Shown here piece by piece: positions 1 through 6,643 of a DNA stretch of 12,127 bases. A program made the position numbers and the translations under genes. The notes beneath the pieces were generated by a model, which was given only the letters and a program-made list of their open reading frames with translations, made no database searches and was not told the origin of the DNA. The DNA is from CADCVW01 sp035644935. GTDB taxonomy: Bacteria; Pseudomonadota; Alphaproteobacteria; Sphingomonadales; Sphingomonadaceae. The number at the start of each line of letters is the position of its first letter. The first letter of the stretch is position 1. Location of the stretch: positions 1-12,127 of the forward strand of contig DASQNO010000047.1 in NCBI GenBank assembly GCA_035644935.1, read 5' to 3'.

Positions 1-13
1 AAGGGGAATTTTT

Positions 14-1168
14 ATGCGGAAGCTTGCCATGGTACTGGCGCTTTCATCGACGGCTTTGGCGACACCGGTACTGGCGCGGGATGGCTCGTTCTATATCGGC
101 GTCGAAGGCGGCGCGATGATCGTCGAAGATCTCGATCTCGACATCGGCGGACGGAATAACGTCGTTACGGTCGATCACAAGTACGGTTTCGACGTCGACT
201 ATATCGCCGGTTACGATTTCGGTCCCGTTCGCCTTGAGGCCGAGCTCGGTTACAAGCGCGCTAAGGTTGACGAGTTCCAGCAGGTCGCCGGAGGCGGCTT
301 TGCGGGCGGAACGTTCAACGGCAGCGGCCGCACCGAGGTTATCTCCTCGATGATCAACGCGCTGCTCGACTTCGGCGACGACAACAGCGTCAACGGTTAT
401 GTCGGCGGCGGCGTGGGTATCGCGCAGCTGAGGTTCCGCAACGTCAACGGCAATCTGGCCGCGAACCAGGGCGCCGTGTTCCTCGACGACAAGGATGCGG
501 AACTGGCATGGCAGGCGATCGCGGGCATTCGTGCCGCGGTGACGCCGAACGTGGACATCGGCCTGAAGTACCGTTTCTTCAACACGACGCGTTTCGACAT
601 GATTGGCGAGACGGTTGGCGGCGGTTTCGCGACCGGCCCGGTGAGCACGCGCTTTCCGACCCAGTCGGTTTCGGGCAAGCTGCGCACGCACAGCCTGCTC
701 GCCAGCCTGATCTACAACTTCGGTGGGCCGGAGCCAGTAGTGGTTCCTGAGCCAATCATCACTGCGCCGGTCGAACCCGCCTACGTCCCGCCTGCCGAGC
801 CGGTTGCGCCTACTCCGGTGCCCGTCGGTCCGTTCATCGTGTTCTTCGATTGGGATCGTTCGGACATCACGCCGGAAGCCGCGTCGATCCTCGACAACGC
901 AGCCGCTGCCTACCAGCAGACCGGTTCGGCCAGCGTCATGCTCGCCGGTAACGCCGACAAGTCGGGTTCGGCTCAGTACAACGTGGGCCTGTCCCAGCGT
1001 CGTGCCGATGCGGTTCGCGCCTACATGGTTGGTCGCGGCCTGCCCGACGGTTCGATCTCGACCGAAGCCTACGGCGAAAGCCGTCCGTTGGTCGACACGG
1101 CCGATGGCGTCCGCGAGCCCCAGAACCGGAACGTGCAGATCACGTTCGGTCCGAACGCCGGCATGTAA
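14..1168 (+). CDS. OmpA family outer membrane beta-barrel / peptidoglycan-binding protein
   Basis: A 384-aa protein that should sit in the outer membrane and tether it to peptidoglycan. Residues 1-21 form a signal peptide (Arg-Lys n-region, hydrophobic core, PVLA cut site). Residues 24-237 show the alternating aromatic/polar strands and Gly-rich turns of a small OmpA-like barrel, ending in SLIYNFG. A Pro/Val/Glu-rich linker covers about 238-272. An OmpA_C domain follows from about 273 (FIVFFDWDRSDITPEA). D315 in NADKSG and R330 in LSQRRA are 15 residues apart, the spacing of the Asp/Arg pair that binds diaminopimelate in characterised OmpA_C domains. The start is supported by AAGGGGA at bases 1-7, six bases before the ATG. 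It is monocistronic to the right because a terminator follows immediately; nothing upstream is visible. The exact pore function cannot be told from sequence. Confidence 0.95.
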   Translation: MRKLAMVLALSSTALATPVLARDGSFYIGVEGGAMIVEDLDLDIGGRNNVVTVDHKYGFDVDYIAGYDFGPVRLEAELGYKRAKVDEFQQVAGGGFAGGTFNGSGRTEVISSMINALLDFGDDNSVNGYVGGGVGIAQLRFRNVNGNLAANQGAVFLDDKDAELAWQAIAGIRAAVTPNVDIGLKYRFFNTTRFDMIGETVGGGFATGPVSTRFPTQSVSGKLRTHSLLASLIYNFGGPEPVVVPEPIITAPVEPAYVPPAEPVAPTPVPVGPFIVFFDWDRSDITPEAASILDNAAAAYQQTGSASVMLAGNADKSGSAQYNVGLSQRRADAVRAYMVGRGLPDGSISTEAYGESRPLVDTADGVREPQNRNVQITFGPNAGM

Positions 1169-1173
1169 TCAGC

Positions 1174-1197
1174 CCGGTCGCCGTACGCGGCGACCGG
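1174..1197 (+). other. Stable hairpin just after the ompA-family stop codon
   Basis: A perfect 10-bp stem (1174-1183 with 1188-1197) encloses a TACG loop and starts five bases after the TAA. It has no T-run of its own and lies ten bases before the true terminator. It is probably part of the 3' end of the ompA-family mRNA, where it could block 3' exonucleases; that role is inferred. Confidence 0.7.
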
Positions 1198-1207
1198 AGC
1201 CAGTTGA

Positions 1208-1241
1208 AAGAGAGGTCGGCCTTCGGGTCGGCCTCTTTTTT
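1208..1241 (+). terminator. Rho-independent terminator of the ompA-family gene (UUCG loop)
   Basis: Arms 1213-1221 and 1226-1234 pair fully if two G-U pairs are allowed. They close on a cUUCGg tetraloop and are followed by six T's (1236-1241). The stem can be extended by the A's before it pairing with the T-run. It lies inside the apparent upstream extension of the sodC reading frame, which helps to place the sodC start downstream. Confidence 0.9.
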
Positions 1242-1340
1242 CGTCCGCGTGAGATCGTCGCGCGAGCGTACGACGGATCGAAGGGCGCGGCCGGCTGTTT
1301 CGAACGCAGACGTGAGACGGGTCATTCTCGGTTCGTCTCG

Positions 1341-1346
1341 AAGGAG
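1341..1346 (+). promoter_or_regulatory. Shine-Dalgarno site fixing the sodC start
   Basis: AAGGAG lies seven bases before a GTG at 1354. It selects this GTG over the in-frame ATG at 1204, which would put the ompA terminator inside the coding region and hide the signal peptide. Confidence 0.8.
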
Positions 1347-1353
1347 CGAAGTC

Positions 1354-1875
1354 GTGAACGCCAAAGCCTTGCTGATTGTTATGGCCGCATGCGCGTCCGG
1401 CTGCGTAAGCCAAGGGGCGCCGAAAGCGTCCGCCGGGATGCAGATTTCGCTGAACGACGCGGCGGGAGCGACACGCGCGGTTGCGACTTTGCGGGAACGC
1501 AGCGGCGGCGTGCTGGTCCGCATCGACGCGCGGCAAATAGCGGCCGGAGCCTACGGCGCGCATATCCACACCACGGGACGCTGCGATGCGCCGGATTTTG
1601 CCAGCGCCGGTCCGCACTGGAACCCGACGGGTCAACAGCATGGGCGTGAGAACCCGCAAGGCGCGCATCTGGGCGACCTGCCGAACCTCGTCGTCGGAGC
1701 GGACGGCCGCGGACGGGTCGAGTTCCTGATCGCGGGCGCGACGCTGACCCGGGGGGCGCAGGCGATGCTTGATGCGGACGGGGCCGCCGTGGTCGTCCAT
1801 GCCGCTGCTGACGACAATCGGACCGATCCCAGCGGCAACAGCGGCGCGCGCATAGCGTGCGGCGTGGTCGGCTAG
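1354..1875 (+). CDS. sodC: Cu/Zn superoxide dismutase, probable periplasmic lipoprotein
   Basis: Converts superoxide to oxygen and peroxide in the periplasm. The 173-aa product starts at a GTG and opens with a short hydrophobic signal ending in CASGC, so C17 is the likely lipidated cysteine (C13 is an alternative). All metal ligands of the SodC family are visible: copper H70, H72 and H149; bridging H88 (GPHWNP); zinc H96, H105 and D108 (GAHLGDLPN). The C77-C169 disulfide pair and the active-site Arg (R166) are also present. The mature part is close to the family's usual 150-160 residues. It lies downstream of the ompA terminator, so it needs its own promoter in 1242-1340; I could not assign one with confidence. 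Its stop shares CTAG with the stop of the convergent MFS gene. The family call is firm; the lipoprotein call is moderate because Ala sits at -3 of the lipobox. Confidence 0.95.
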   Translation: MNAKALLIVMAACASGCVSQGAPKASAGMQISLNDAAGATRAVATLRERSGGVLVRIDARQIAAGAYGAHIHTTGRCDAPDFASAGPHWNPTGQQHGRENPQGAHLGDLPNLVVGADGRGRVEFLIAGATLTRGAQAMLDADGAAVVVHAAADDNRTDPSGNSGARIACGVVG

Positions 1876-3464
1876 ATCGGCTCCCCGGCGGCGCGGGCGC
1901 GTTCCACGACGCTGGCCTCGGCCGCTGGCAGCATGCGGTAGAGCACAAGTATCGCCACGATCGAGATCGGGGCGGCGGCGAGCAGCGACAGGATGCCGGT
2001 GGCGAGATCGCCCGTCGCGAGCGATACGCGGCCGGCGATGTAGGGGCCGAGCGCAAGTCCGATCAGGGTCGTTCCGATGAAGAACGTCGCGGTGGCGGCA
2101 CCGCGCATGCGGGGCAGGACGAGATCCTGCGTCGTTGCGGCTGCGGCGCCCAGCGCGCAACTGGACAGGGCGTTGAGCGGTATCTGAAGTGCGTAGAAGA
2201 CGGTCAGATCCTCGCTCGTAAAGGCGATCACCAGCGGGATCAGCGGAAGGATGGCGCCCGCGAGCACGACCAGCACGCGGCCCGACGGGTTGTTGCGGCG
2301 AAGCTGGTCGGCGACACGGCCGCCGATCACCACGCCCAGGAAACCGCCGACCGCGCCCGAGCCGCCGATCAGGAGCCCCGCGGTCGCGGGGGAAGCGCCG
2401 AGTTCGCGGAGCGCGTAGGGCGCGGACCAGAAGCTGACGGCGTAGGCATTGAACGCGATCAGCCCATATCCGAGCACCGTCAGCAGGAACGCGGGCGTGC
2501 CGATAATCAGCGCAAAGGTCGGCGGGTCGCGTCGGCGCAGGGACGCGGCCCAGGAGAAGACGGCGTAGACTCCGATGCCGACCGCCGTCCATTGCGGGAT
2601 GTCCCCGGTCAACCGGATGAGCAGCAGCGCCGCGGCCGCCGAGGCGCCCCCCACAAGCAGGTTGATGGCCAGCGCGCCTCCGCCGCGCCGCGCGGCGCCG
2701 ATCAGCGTCAGCGGCGGGATGATGGTCAGCAACTCGGCGAAAAAGTCGGCGAATGGACGCGCGCTCGGCGTCATCACCAACCCGTCCGATTGTCCGCGGA
2801 TCGGTTCGCGCAAGGTCGCGACCCAGACGGCGAGCAGCAGGCCGGGAAGCCCCACCGCCATGAACGCCGCCTGCCAGCCGCGCAGGCCGAGCGGCGCCAA
2901 GGCCGGGTTCGGGAAGGCCGCGTTCCAGTTCTGCACCACCGCGCCGCCGATGAAGAGCGACAAGCCGCCGCCGATGAACAGGCCCGACGAATAGATGGCC
3001 AGCGCCGTTGCGCGCTTTTCACGCGGGAAATAGTCGCTGAGCAGCGAGTAGGCGCATGGGCTGGCGGTCGCCTCCCCGATTCCGACGCCGATCCGGGCGC
3101 CGGCGAGCATGGCGCCGTTCTTTGCAAAGCCGGAGACCGCCGTCATCAACGACCAGAGGGCAAGCCCGGACGTCATCAGCTTGACCCGGTTCCAGTTGTC
3201 CGCGAGCCTTCCCAGTGGGATGCCGAACAGTGCGTAGAAGACGCCGAACGCGGTGCCGTAGAGGAAGCCAAGGTCGGCGTCCGTTAGATTTAAGTCGCGC
3301 TTGATGTCCTCCGCCAGAATCGAGAGGATCTGACGATCGATGAAGTTCAGCATGTAGACGAGCACGAGAACGGACAGGACGTACCACGCGTAGCGTTCGT
3401 CGGTGGCGCGGGGCGCCACGATGCCCGGTTCCGCCGCAACGCCTGTCCTGCCGACGTCGCTCAT
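1872..3464 (-). CDS. Spinster-type MFS transporter
   Basis: A 530-aa inner-membrane secondary transporter, probably with 12 membrane segments. Typical spinster-like MFS features are seen in order. The first segment (about 26-45) runs into NFIDRQILSILAEDIKRDL. The loop 2-3 signature is G85-R-L-A-D89 (GRLADNWNR). A fourth-segment region GIGEATASPCAYSLLSDYFP lies at about 128-147. A long hydrophilic stretch around 215-235 is the usual central loop between the two six-helix bundles. The start is set by AAGGAG (3471-3476) six bases before the ATG; an ATG 20 codons further upstream (at 3524) has no such site and adds a non-hydrophobic tail. Relatives are annotated for sphingolipid, sugar-acid or aromatic-compound transport, so the substrate cannot be read here. 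No catabolic genes flank it. It converges on sodC with overlapping stops and diverges from the phosphatase gene. Confidence 0.93.
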   Translation of the reverse strand: MSDVGRTGVAAEPGIVAPRATDERYAWYVLSVLVLVYMLNFIDRQILSILAEDIKRDLNLTDADLGFLYGTAFGVFYALFGIPLGRLADNWNRVKLMTSGLALWSLMTAVSGFAKNGAMLAGARIGVGIGEATASPCAYSLLSDYFPREKRATALAIYSSGLFIGGGLSLFIGGAVVQNWNAAFPNPALAPLGLRGWQAAFMAVGLPGLLLAVWVATLREPIRGQSDGLVMTPSARPFADFFAELLTIIPPLTLIGAARRGGGALAINLLVGGASAAAALLLIRLTGDIPQWTAVGIGVYAVFSWAASLRRRDPPTFALIIGTPAFLLTVLGYGLIAFNAYAVSFWSAPYALRELGASPATAGLLIGGSGAVGGFLGVVIGGRVADQLRRNNPSGRVLVVLAGAILPLIPLVIAFTSEDLTVFYALQIPLNALSSCALGAAAATTQDLVLPRMRGAATATFFIGTTLIGLALGPYIAGRVSLATGDLATGILSLLAAAPISIVAILVLYRMLPAAEASVVERARAAGEPI

Positions 3465-3470
3465 TCCGGT

Positions 3471-3476
3471 CTCCTT
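3471..3476 (-). promoter_or_regulatory. Shine-Dalgarno site fixing the MFS transporter start
   Basis: Read on the minus strand this is AAGGAG, six bases before the ATG at 3464-3462. It argues for the internal ATG over the one at 3524. Confidence 0.8.
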
Positions 3477-3536
3477 GTTGCCGCGCGGGGGAGAGGCTAG
3501 CAGGGCCGGGCGCTTTGGCAACATGGATGAACGCGA

Positions 3537-4001
3537 ATGACCCCGTCCGTCCTGTTCGTGTGTCTCGGCAATATCTGCCGGTCGCCGCTGGCAGAGGCGG
3601 CGTTCCGGCGCGAGGCCGCGGGGCGAGCCTTACGCGTCGAGATCGACAGCGCGGGCACGGGAACGTGGAACCTGGGCAAAGCGCCGGACGAGCGCGCTCA
3701 GGCGGTGGCGAGGCGCGAAGGCTTCGATATCTCGCACCGCCGCGCGCGGCAGGTTACGGTCGGGGACTTCGCGCGCTTTACGCACATCGTCGCACTGGAC
3801 GCGCGCAACCTTGCCGATCTCGAGGCCATGCGGCCCGAAGGCCAGGGCGCGGAGTTGTCGCTACTTCTCGATCATGTGCCGGGCCGCGCGGGCGAAGCTG
3901 TCGCCGATCCGTACCACGGCGATGCGGCCAGCTTCGATGAAACCTGGCGCGACGTGCAGGCGGGGGCGCATGGGCTGGCGGATCGCCTAACCGGAACATG
4001 A
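3537..4001 (+). CDS. Low-molecular-weight protein-tyrosine phosphatase
   Basis: A 154-aa cytosolic phosphatase of the LMW-PTP family, acting on phosphotyrosine or related phosphoesters. The N-terminal P-loop VLFVCLGNICRSP carries the CX5R catalytic signature, with nucleophile C9 and R15. The general acid D124 sits in the conserved DPY motif (ADPYHGD) near the C-terminus. The length is normal for the family. There is no strong Shine-Dalgarno; GGATGA (3525-3530) is a weak candidate. A five-codon frame (3523-3540) ends in TGA overlapping this ATG. The gene has no polysaccharide-export or kinase neighbour, so a role in exopolysaccharide control is not supported here. Arsenate reductases of this fold are a remote alternative, but the Asp-Pro-Tyr motif favours a phosphatase. 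Confidence 0.95.
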   Translation: MTPSVLFVCLGNICRSPLAEAAFRREAAGRALRVEIDSAGTGTWNLGKAPDERAQAVARREGFDISHRRARQVTVGDFARFTHIVALDARNLADLEAMRPEGQGAELSLLLDHVPGRAGEAVADPYHGDAASFDETWRDVQAGAHGLADRLTGT

Positions 4002-4022
4002 TCCCGGGCGTGCCGCAGGTGG

Positions 4023-4559
4023 CTACGCACCCAGCCGGTACCTTTCCACGATCTCGTAGATCGCGCCTTCGCTGCCGAGCGTGCTCTCGTACAGGCAGAA
4101 GTGATCCACGGTGAAGGGTTCGCTCGCCGTTGCGGAGGCGAGGCTGAAGAACGGGTCGACGGGGCCGGCCGTGCGGCCCAGGCGCGCGACCGTGATGTGG
4201 GGCAAGTAGGCGCGACCTTCGGAGGGGAGGCCGGCGCGGCGGCACGCGCCGTCGACCTTCTTGTGCAAAGCGGCGATCGCGTCGTGCGGCGACACCCCGA
4301 TCCACAGCGCGCCTGCGCGACCGCCGCGGCCGAAATGTCCGGCACCGGCAAGCGCGACCTGGAACGGCGGCTGGTTGATGCCGAGCAAAGCGGCCGCCAC
4401 GTCGTCGGCCACGTGCGCATCGACCTCGCCCACGAAGCGAAGCGTCAGGTGGAGCTGGTCCTCGGTTTGCCAGCGCGCTCCGGGCACGCCGCCCATGACA
4501 TCCAGCAAACGCGCGCGGATCGGAGCCGGCGGACGAATGGCGACGAAGAGACGGTGCAT
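4023..4559 (-). CDS. thpR: RNA 2',3'-cyclic phosphodiesterase (2H/LigT family)
   Basis: Opens 2',3'-cyclic phosphate ends of RNA; family members also catalyse 2'-5' ligation of tRNA halves in vitro. The 178-aa product begins MHRLFVAIRPP, the usual first beta strand of this family. It has both catalytic HxT motifs, H37-L-T39 and H121-I-T123, about 84 residues apart as expected for the two-lobed fold. I chose the ATG at 4559 because homologues begin with this strand. The frame is open a further 55 codons upstream, but that part is Arg/Pro-rich and looks non-coding. The Shine-Dalgarno is poor. It converges on the phosphatase gene with 21 bases between the stops and diverges from the BI-1 gene. 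No RNA ligase (rtcB) or tRNA-processing partner is adjacent. Confidence 0.93.
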   Translation of the reverse strand: MHRLFVAIRPPAPIRARLLDVMGGVPGARWQTEDQLHLTLRFVGEVDAHVADDVAAALLGINQPPFQVALAGAGHFGRGGRAGALWIGVSPHDAIAALHKKVDGACRRAGLPSEGRAYLPHITVARLGRTAGPVDPFFSLASATASEPFTVDHFCLYESTLGSEGAIYEIVERYRLGA

Positions 4560-4703
4560 GGGCCAAGCGATTGCAGGAAGTTCGATCAGGATGCCAGTGC
4601 GGTGCGGAAGGTCTGAAGGAAGCGGCGGTCGACAGGCCCGCCCGGTTAACCATCTCGGCCCGGATGGGCGTACAGCGCGCGATCGATCCTTGTCGTGTTT
4701 CGC

Positions 4704-4734
4704 TTGAAACCGGACCCGGATCATCCGATATCAT
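4704..4734 (+). promoter_or_regulatory. Possible sigma70 promoter for the BI-1 gene
   Basis: TTGAAA at 4704-4709 and TATCAT at 4729-4734 resemble -35 and -10 boxes, but the 19-base spacer is long. A 17-base spacer is possible only with a poorer -10 (GATATC, 4727-4732). It is the best candidate between thpR and the BI-1 gene and would place the start of RNA just before or within the palindrome at 4741-4760. Confidence 0.35.
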
Positions 4735-4740
4735 GCCCAT

Positions 4741-4760
4741 TGCGGTTCCGGTGAACCGCA
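4741..4760 (+). promoter_or_regulatory. Perfect palindrome ahead of the BI-1 gene
   Basis: TGCGGTTC and GAACCGCA form a perfect 8-bp inverted repeat around CGGT. It ends three bases before the Shine-Dalgarno of the next gene. It could be a protein operator overlapping the transcription start or a 5' UTR hairpin; the sequence does not decide between them. Confidence 0.5.
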
Positions 4761-4779
4761 TATGGAGAGTGAGTTCATC

Positions 4780-5553
4780 ATGGCTAATTGGTCTGACCCG
4801 CGGGCGACGGGCCCGCGCGTAGCGGCAGCTCCCCGAGCGGCCGATCCGCTGGAGGGCGTTCGCGTTCCCACCACTGGCGCCGCGGTCCGCGATGCGGGCC
4901 TGCGCAAGTACATGTTGTCGGTGTACAATTATATGGCATCGGGCGTGCTGCTCAGCGGCATCGTCGCCTTGCTGTTCGCAAGTTCCGGCCTCGCCGGGCA
5001 GGTGTTCGGTCAGCCGGGCATTCTGAAGTACGTCATTATCTTCGCCCCGCTGCTGATGGTCTTCGCGTTCGGTTCGGTCGTGAACCGGGGCTCGACCGCA
5101 GCCGTCGCCGCCATGTTCTGGGCGTTCGCGGCGGTTATGGGCCTGTCCTTGTCGGCCGTGATGCTGATCTACGACGGCGCGCAGATCGCGCAGGCGTTCT
5201 TCGCGACGTCGGCAGCGTTCGTGGGCCTCAGCCTTTACGGCTACACGACCAAGAAGGACCTGTCGGGTTTCGGCACGTTCCTGATCATGGGCGTGATCGG
5301 CCTGATCGTGGCGATGCTGCTCAACCTGTTCCTGCAGTCCAGCGTGCTCAACCTCGTCATCAGCGGCGTGGGCGTGCTGATCTTCGCCGGCCTGACGGCG
5401 TACGACACGCAGCGGATCAAGAGCCTGTACTTCCAGGTCGCCGGGTCCGACATGATGGGCAAGACCGCGATCATGGGCGCGCTGTCGCTCTACCTCGACT
5501 TCGTGAACATGTTTCAGTTCCTGCTCAGCTTCATGGGCGGCAACCGCGACTAA
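4780..5553 (+). CDS. Bax inhibitor-1 (BI-1/YccA/YbhL) family integral membrane protein
   Basis: A 257-aa inner-membrane protein of the BI-1/TMBIM family. Members are proposed pH-sensitive calcium leak channels or, for YccA, modulators of the FtsH protease. A hydrophilic N-terminus of about 45 residues is followed by roughly seven membrane segments between 50 and 253. Family signatures are GYTTKKDLSGFGTFL (154-168), TAYDTQRIK (206-214) and LYLDFVNMF (238-246). D209 and D240 probably match the conserved Asp pair that gates BsYetJ; this is inferred from motif position. GGAGAG at 4764-4769 lies ten bases before the ATG at 4780. An in-frame ATG six codons earlier overlaps this site and is less likely. 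It is a single-gene unit with its own terminator, divergent from thpR. Confidence 0.95.
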   Translation: MANWSDPRATGPRVAAAPRAADPLEGVRVPTTGAAVRDAGLRKYMLSVYNYMASGVLLSGIVALLFASSGLAGQVFGQPGILKYVIIFAPLLMVFAFGSVVNRGSTAAVAAMFWAFAAVMGLSLSAVMLIYDGAQIAQAFFATSAAFVGLSLYGYTTKKDLSGFGTFLIMGVIGLIVAMLLNLFLQSSVLNLVISGVGVLIFAGLTAYDTQRIKSLYFQVAGSDMMGKTAIMGALSLYLDFVNMFQFLLSFMGGNRD

Positions 5554-5580
5554 GCGGGCGGGCTGTTAAACTGAAGAACG

Positions 5581-5613
5581 AAGGCCCGGAGGAAACTCCG
5601 GGCCTTTTCTTTT
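5581..5613 (+). terminator. Rho-independent terminator of the BI-1 gene
   Basis: A perfect 11-bp stem (5581-5591 with 5596-5606) carries a GAAA loop and is followed by TTTCTTTT. It lies 27 bases after the TAA. The minus-strand reading has only a weak T-rich tail, so it may also slow transcription arriving from the dienelactone-hydrolase side, but less well. Confidence 0.93.
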
Positions 5614-5614
5614 A

Positions 5615-5765
5615 TCCGTCTCCCGCGGGCGGGAGAAGGAGGGCCCAAGCCGCAGGCTTGGGAGGATGAAAGTCTTCTTGTTCCTTCACGGCAAAGACCC
5701 TCACCGCTGCGACTAAGCAGCAAGCTGCTAAGTCTCGCTCCTCTCCCGCATGCGGGAGAGGGTCT
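5615..5765. repeat. Cluster of four palindromes, REP/MITE-like intergenic element
   Basis: This gap is almost entirely inverted repeats. (1) 5619-5626 pairs with 5629-5636. (2) 5644-5651 pairs with 5655-5662 around GCA. (3) 5711-5721 pairs with 5724-5734 with one A-A mismatch. (4) 5740-5750 pairs with 5751-5761 as a perfect 22-bp palindrome. The outer arms share TCTCCCGC (5619-5626) and its complement GCGGGAGA (5752-5759), so they also act as terminal inverted repeats of a roughly 140-bp unit. No protein frame of quality crosses it. It stops three to seven bases before the stop codon of the next gene. I believe it to be a dispersed genomic repeat, but only one copy is in this window. Confidence 0.7.
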
Positions 5766-5767
5766 CG

Positions 5768-6643
5768 TCAGCCCAGGTGCTCGCCGAAGAAGGCCAGGGT
5801 CTGGCCCCAGGCGGTGTCGGCGGCGGGCTTGTTGTAGCGCTCGGCCGAAGTGTCGTTGTTGAAGGCGTGGTTGACGCCTTCGTGGTTGACGACGCGGACG
5901 TCCTTGCCCGCGGCTTCCAGCGCCTGGCCCCAAGGCAGCGCGCTGGCGTTGACGCGGGCGTCCAGGCTTGCGAGGTGGATGAGTAGCGGAGCCTGAACGC
6001 GGGCGGCCTCCGCCGGCGCGGGCGCCGTACCGTAGTAGGGCACGCCCGCGTCGAGCGCAGTTCCGCCATTGACCGCCAGGCGGTTCACCATCGCGCCGCC
6101 CCAGCAGAAGCCGATCGCACCTGCTTTGCCGTTGCCCGTGCGGCGACCCTTGAGCTTCTGCAGCGTCGCGACACCATCGGCGGTCGCCTGCGCCAGGTCG
6201 AGTTTGCCGATCAGATCGCGAGCGGCGTTCTCGTCAGGCGGCGTGCCGCCGAGCGCGGACAGGAAGTCGGGCGCGACGGCATGGTAACCCGCCAGCGCGA
6301 CGCGCCGGGCGACATCCTCGATATGCGCGGTAAGGCCGCGGTTCTCGTGCACGACGAGGACGGACGCGCGCTTGGCCGGCTGGTCGCGAAGGCCGGCGGC
6401 ATATCCCGACATCCTGCGCCCGTCCGGCAGCGTCCAGGTTTCGCGCCGCGCGACGAGGCGAGGGTCGTCCGGAGGCGTGAGCGCAGCCGCGGCCGGGCTG
6501 GCGGCGATCCCCGACAGCAGCGCTGCGGCTGCGGCGGTGCCGCCGGCCAAACGCGTAAGCTCCGCCATGAAGGCGCGCCGGTCCATGCCTTCGTGCGTGT
6601 AGCGGTCGTACAGGTCGATCGCGGCCTGGCGCAGGTCGGTCAT
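5768..6643 (-). CDS. Exported dienelactone hydrolase family protein
   Basis: A 291-aa alpha/beta hydrolase of the dienelactone hydrolase (DLH) family. The Cys-Asp-His triad is visible: C180 in the elbow GFCWGG, D228 in SLDARV and H259 in VNHAF. E100 (HENRG) matches the Glu that activates the cysteine in DLH. Residues 20-55 look like a Tat-type export signal (MDRRAFMAEL, then an Ala-rich hydrophobic stretch ending in AAAA), preceded by an unusual 20-residue n-region LRQAAIDLYDRYTHEG. Such N-terminal extensions occur in this subfamily, and AAGGAG lies seven bases before the first ATG, so the full length is kept. Its ATG overlaps the GST stop (ATGA), so the two are probably co-translated. True dienelactone activity is not implied: no chlorocatechol genes are near, and many relatives act on unknown esters. 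Confidence 0.92.
   Translation of the reverse strand: MTDLRQAAIDLYDRYTHEGMDRRAFMAELTRLAGGTAAAAALLSGIAASPAAAALTPPDDPRLVARRETWTLPDGRRMSGYAAGLRDQPAKRASVLVVHENRGLTAHIEDVARRVALAGYHAVAPDFLSALGGTPPDENAARDLIGKLDLAQATADGVATLQKLKGRRTGNGKAGAIGFCWGGAMVNRLAVNGGTALDAGVPYYGTAPAPAEAARVQAPLLIHLASLDARVNASALPWGQALEAAGKDVRVVNHEGVNHAFNNDTSAERYNKPAADTAWGQTLAFFGEHLG

Noticed and set aside
1314..1339. Inverted repeat GAGACG / CGTCTC before the sodC ribosome site
   Set aside because: A six-base stem with a 14-base loop is too weak to call an operator or riboregulator.
1204..1353. Upstream ATG start for sodC
   Set aside because: It would include the ompA terminator and bury the signal peptide; the GTG at 1354 has a proper ribosome site.
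1069..2592. Long open frame on the minus strand crossing ompA, sodC and the MFS gene
   Set aside because: Arg/Pro-rich, low-complexity translation antisense to or out of frame with three well-supported genes. It is a GC-rich shadow.
1857..3287. 476-codon open frame on the plus strand opposite the MFS gene
   Set aside because: Its Arg/Gly/Gln-rich composition without motifs mirrors the transporter's codons; the minus-strand protein has clear family signatures.
3476..3523. Inverted repeat TGTTGCC / GGCAACA in the MFS-phosphatase divergent gap
   Set aside because: Seven-base arms 34 bases apart can arise by chance, and no promoter boxes line up with them.
4560..4724. 55-codon N-terminal extension of thpR
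   Set aside because: Arg/Pro-rich and outside the 2H fold; homologues begin at the strand MHRLFVAI.
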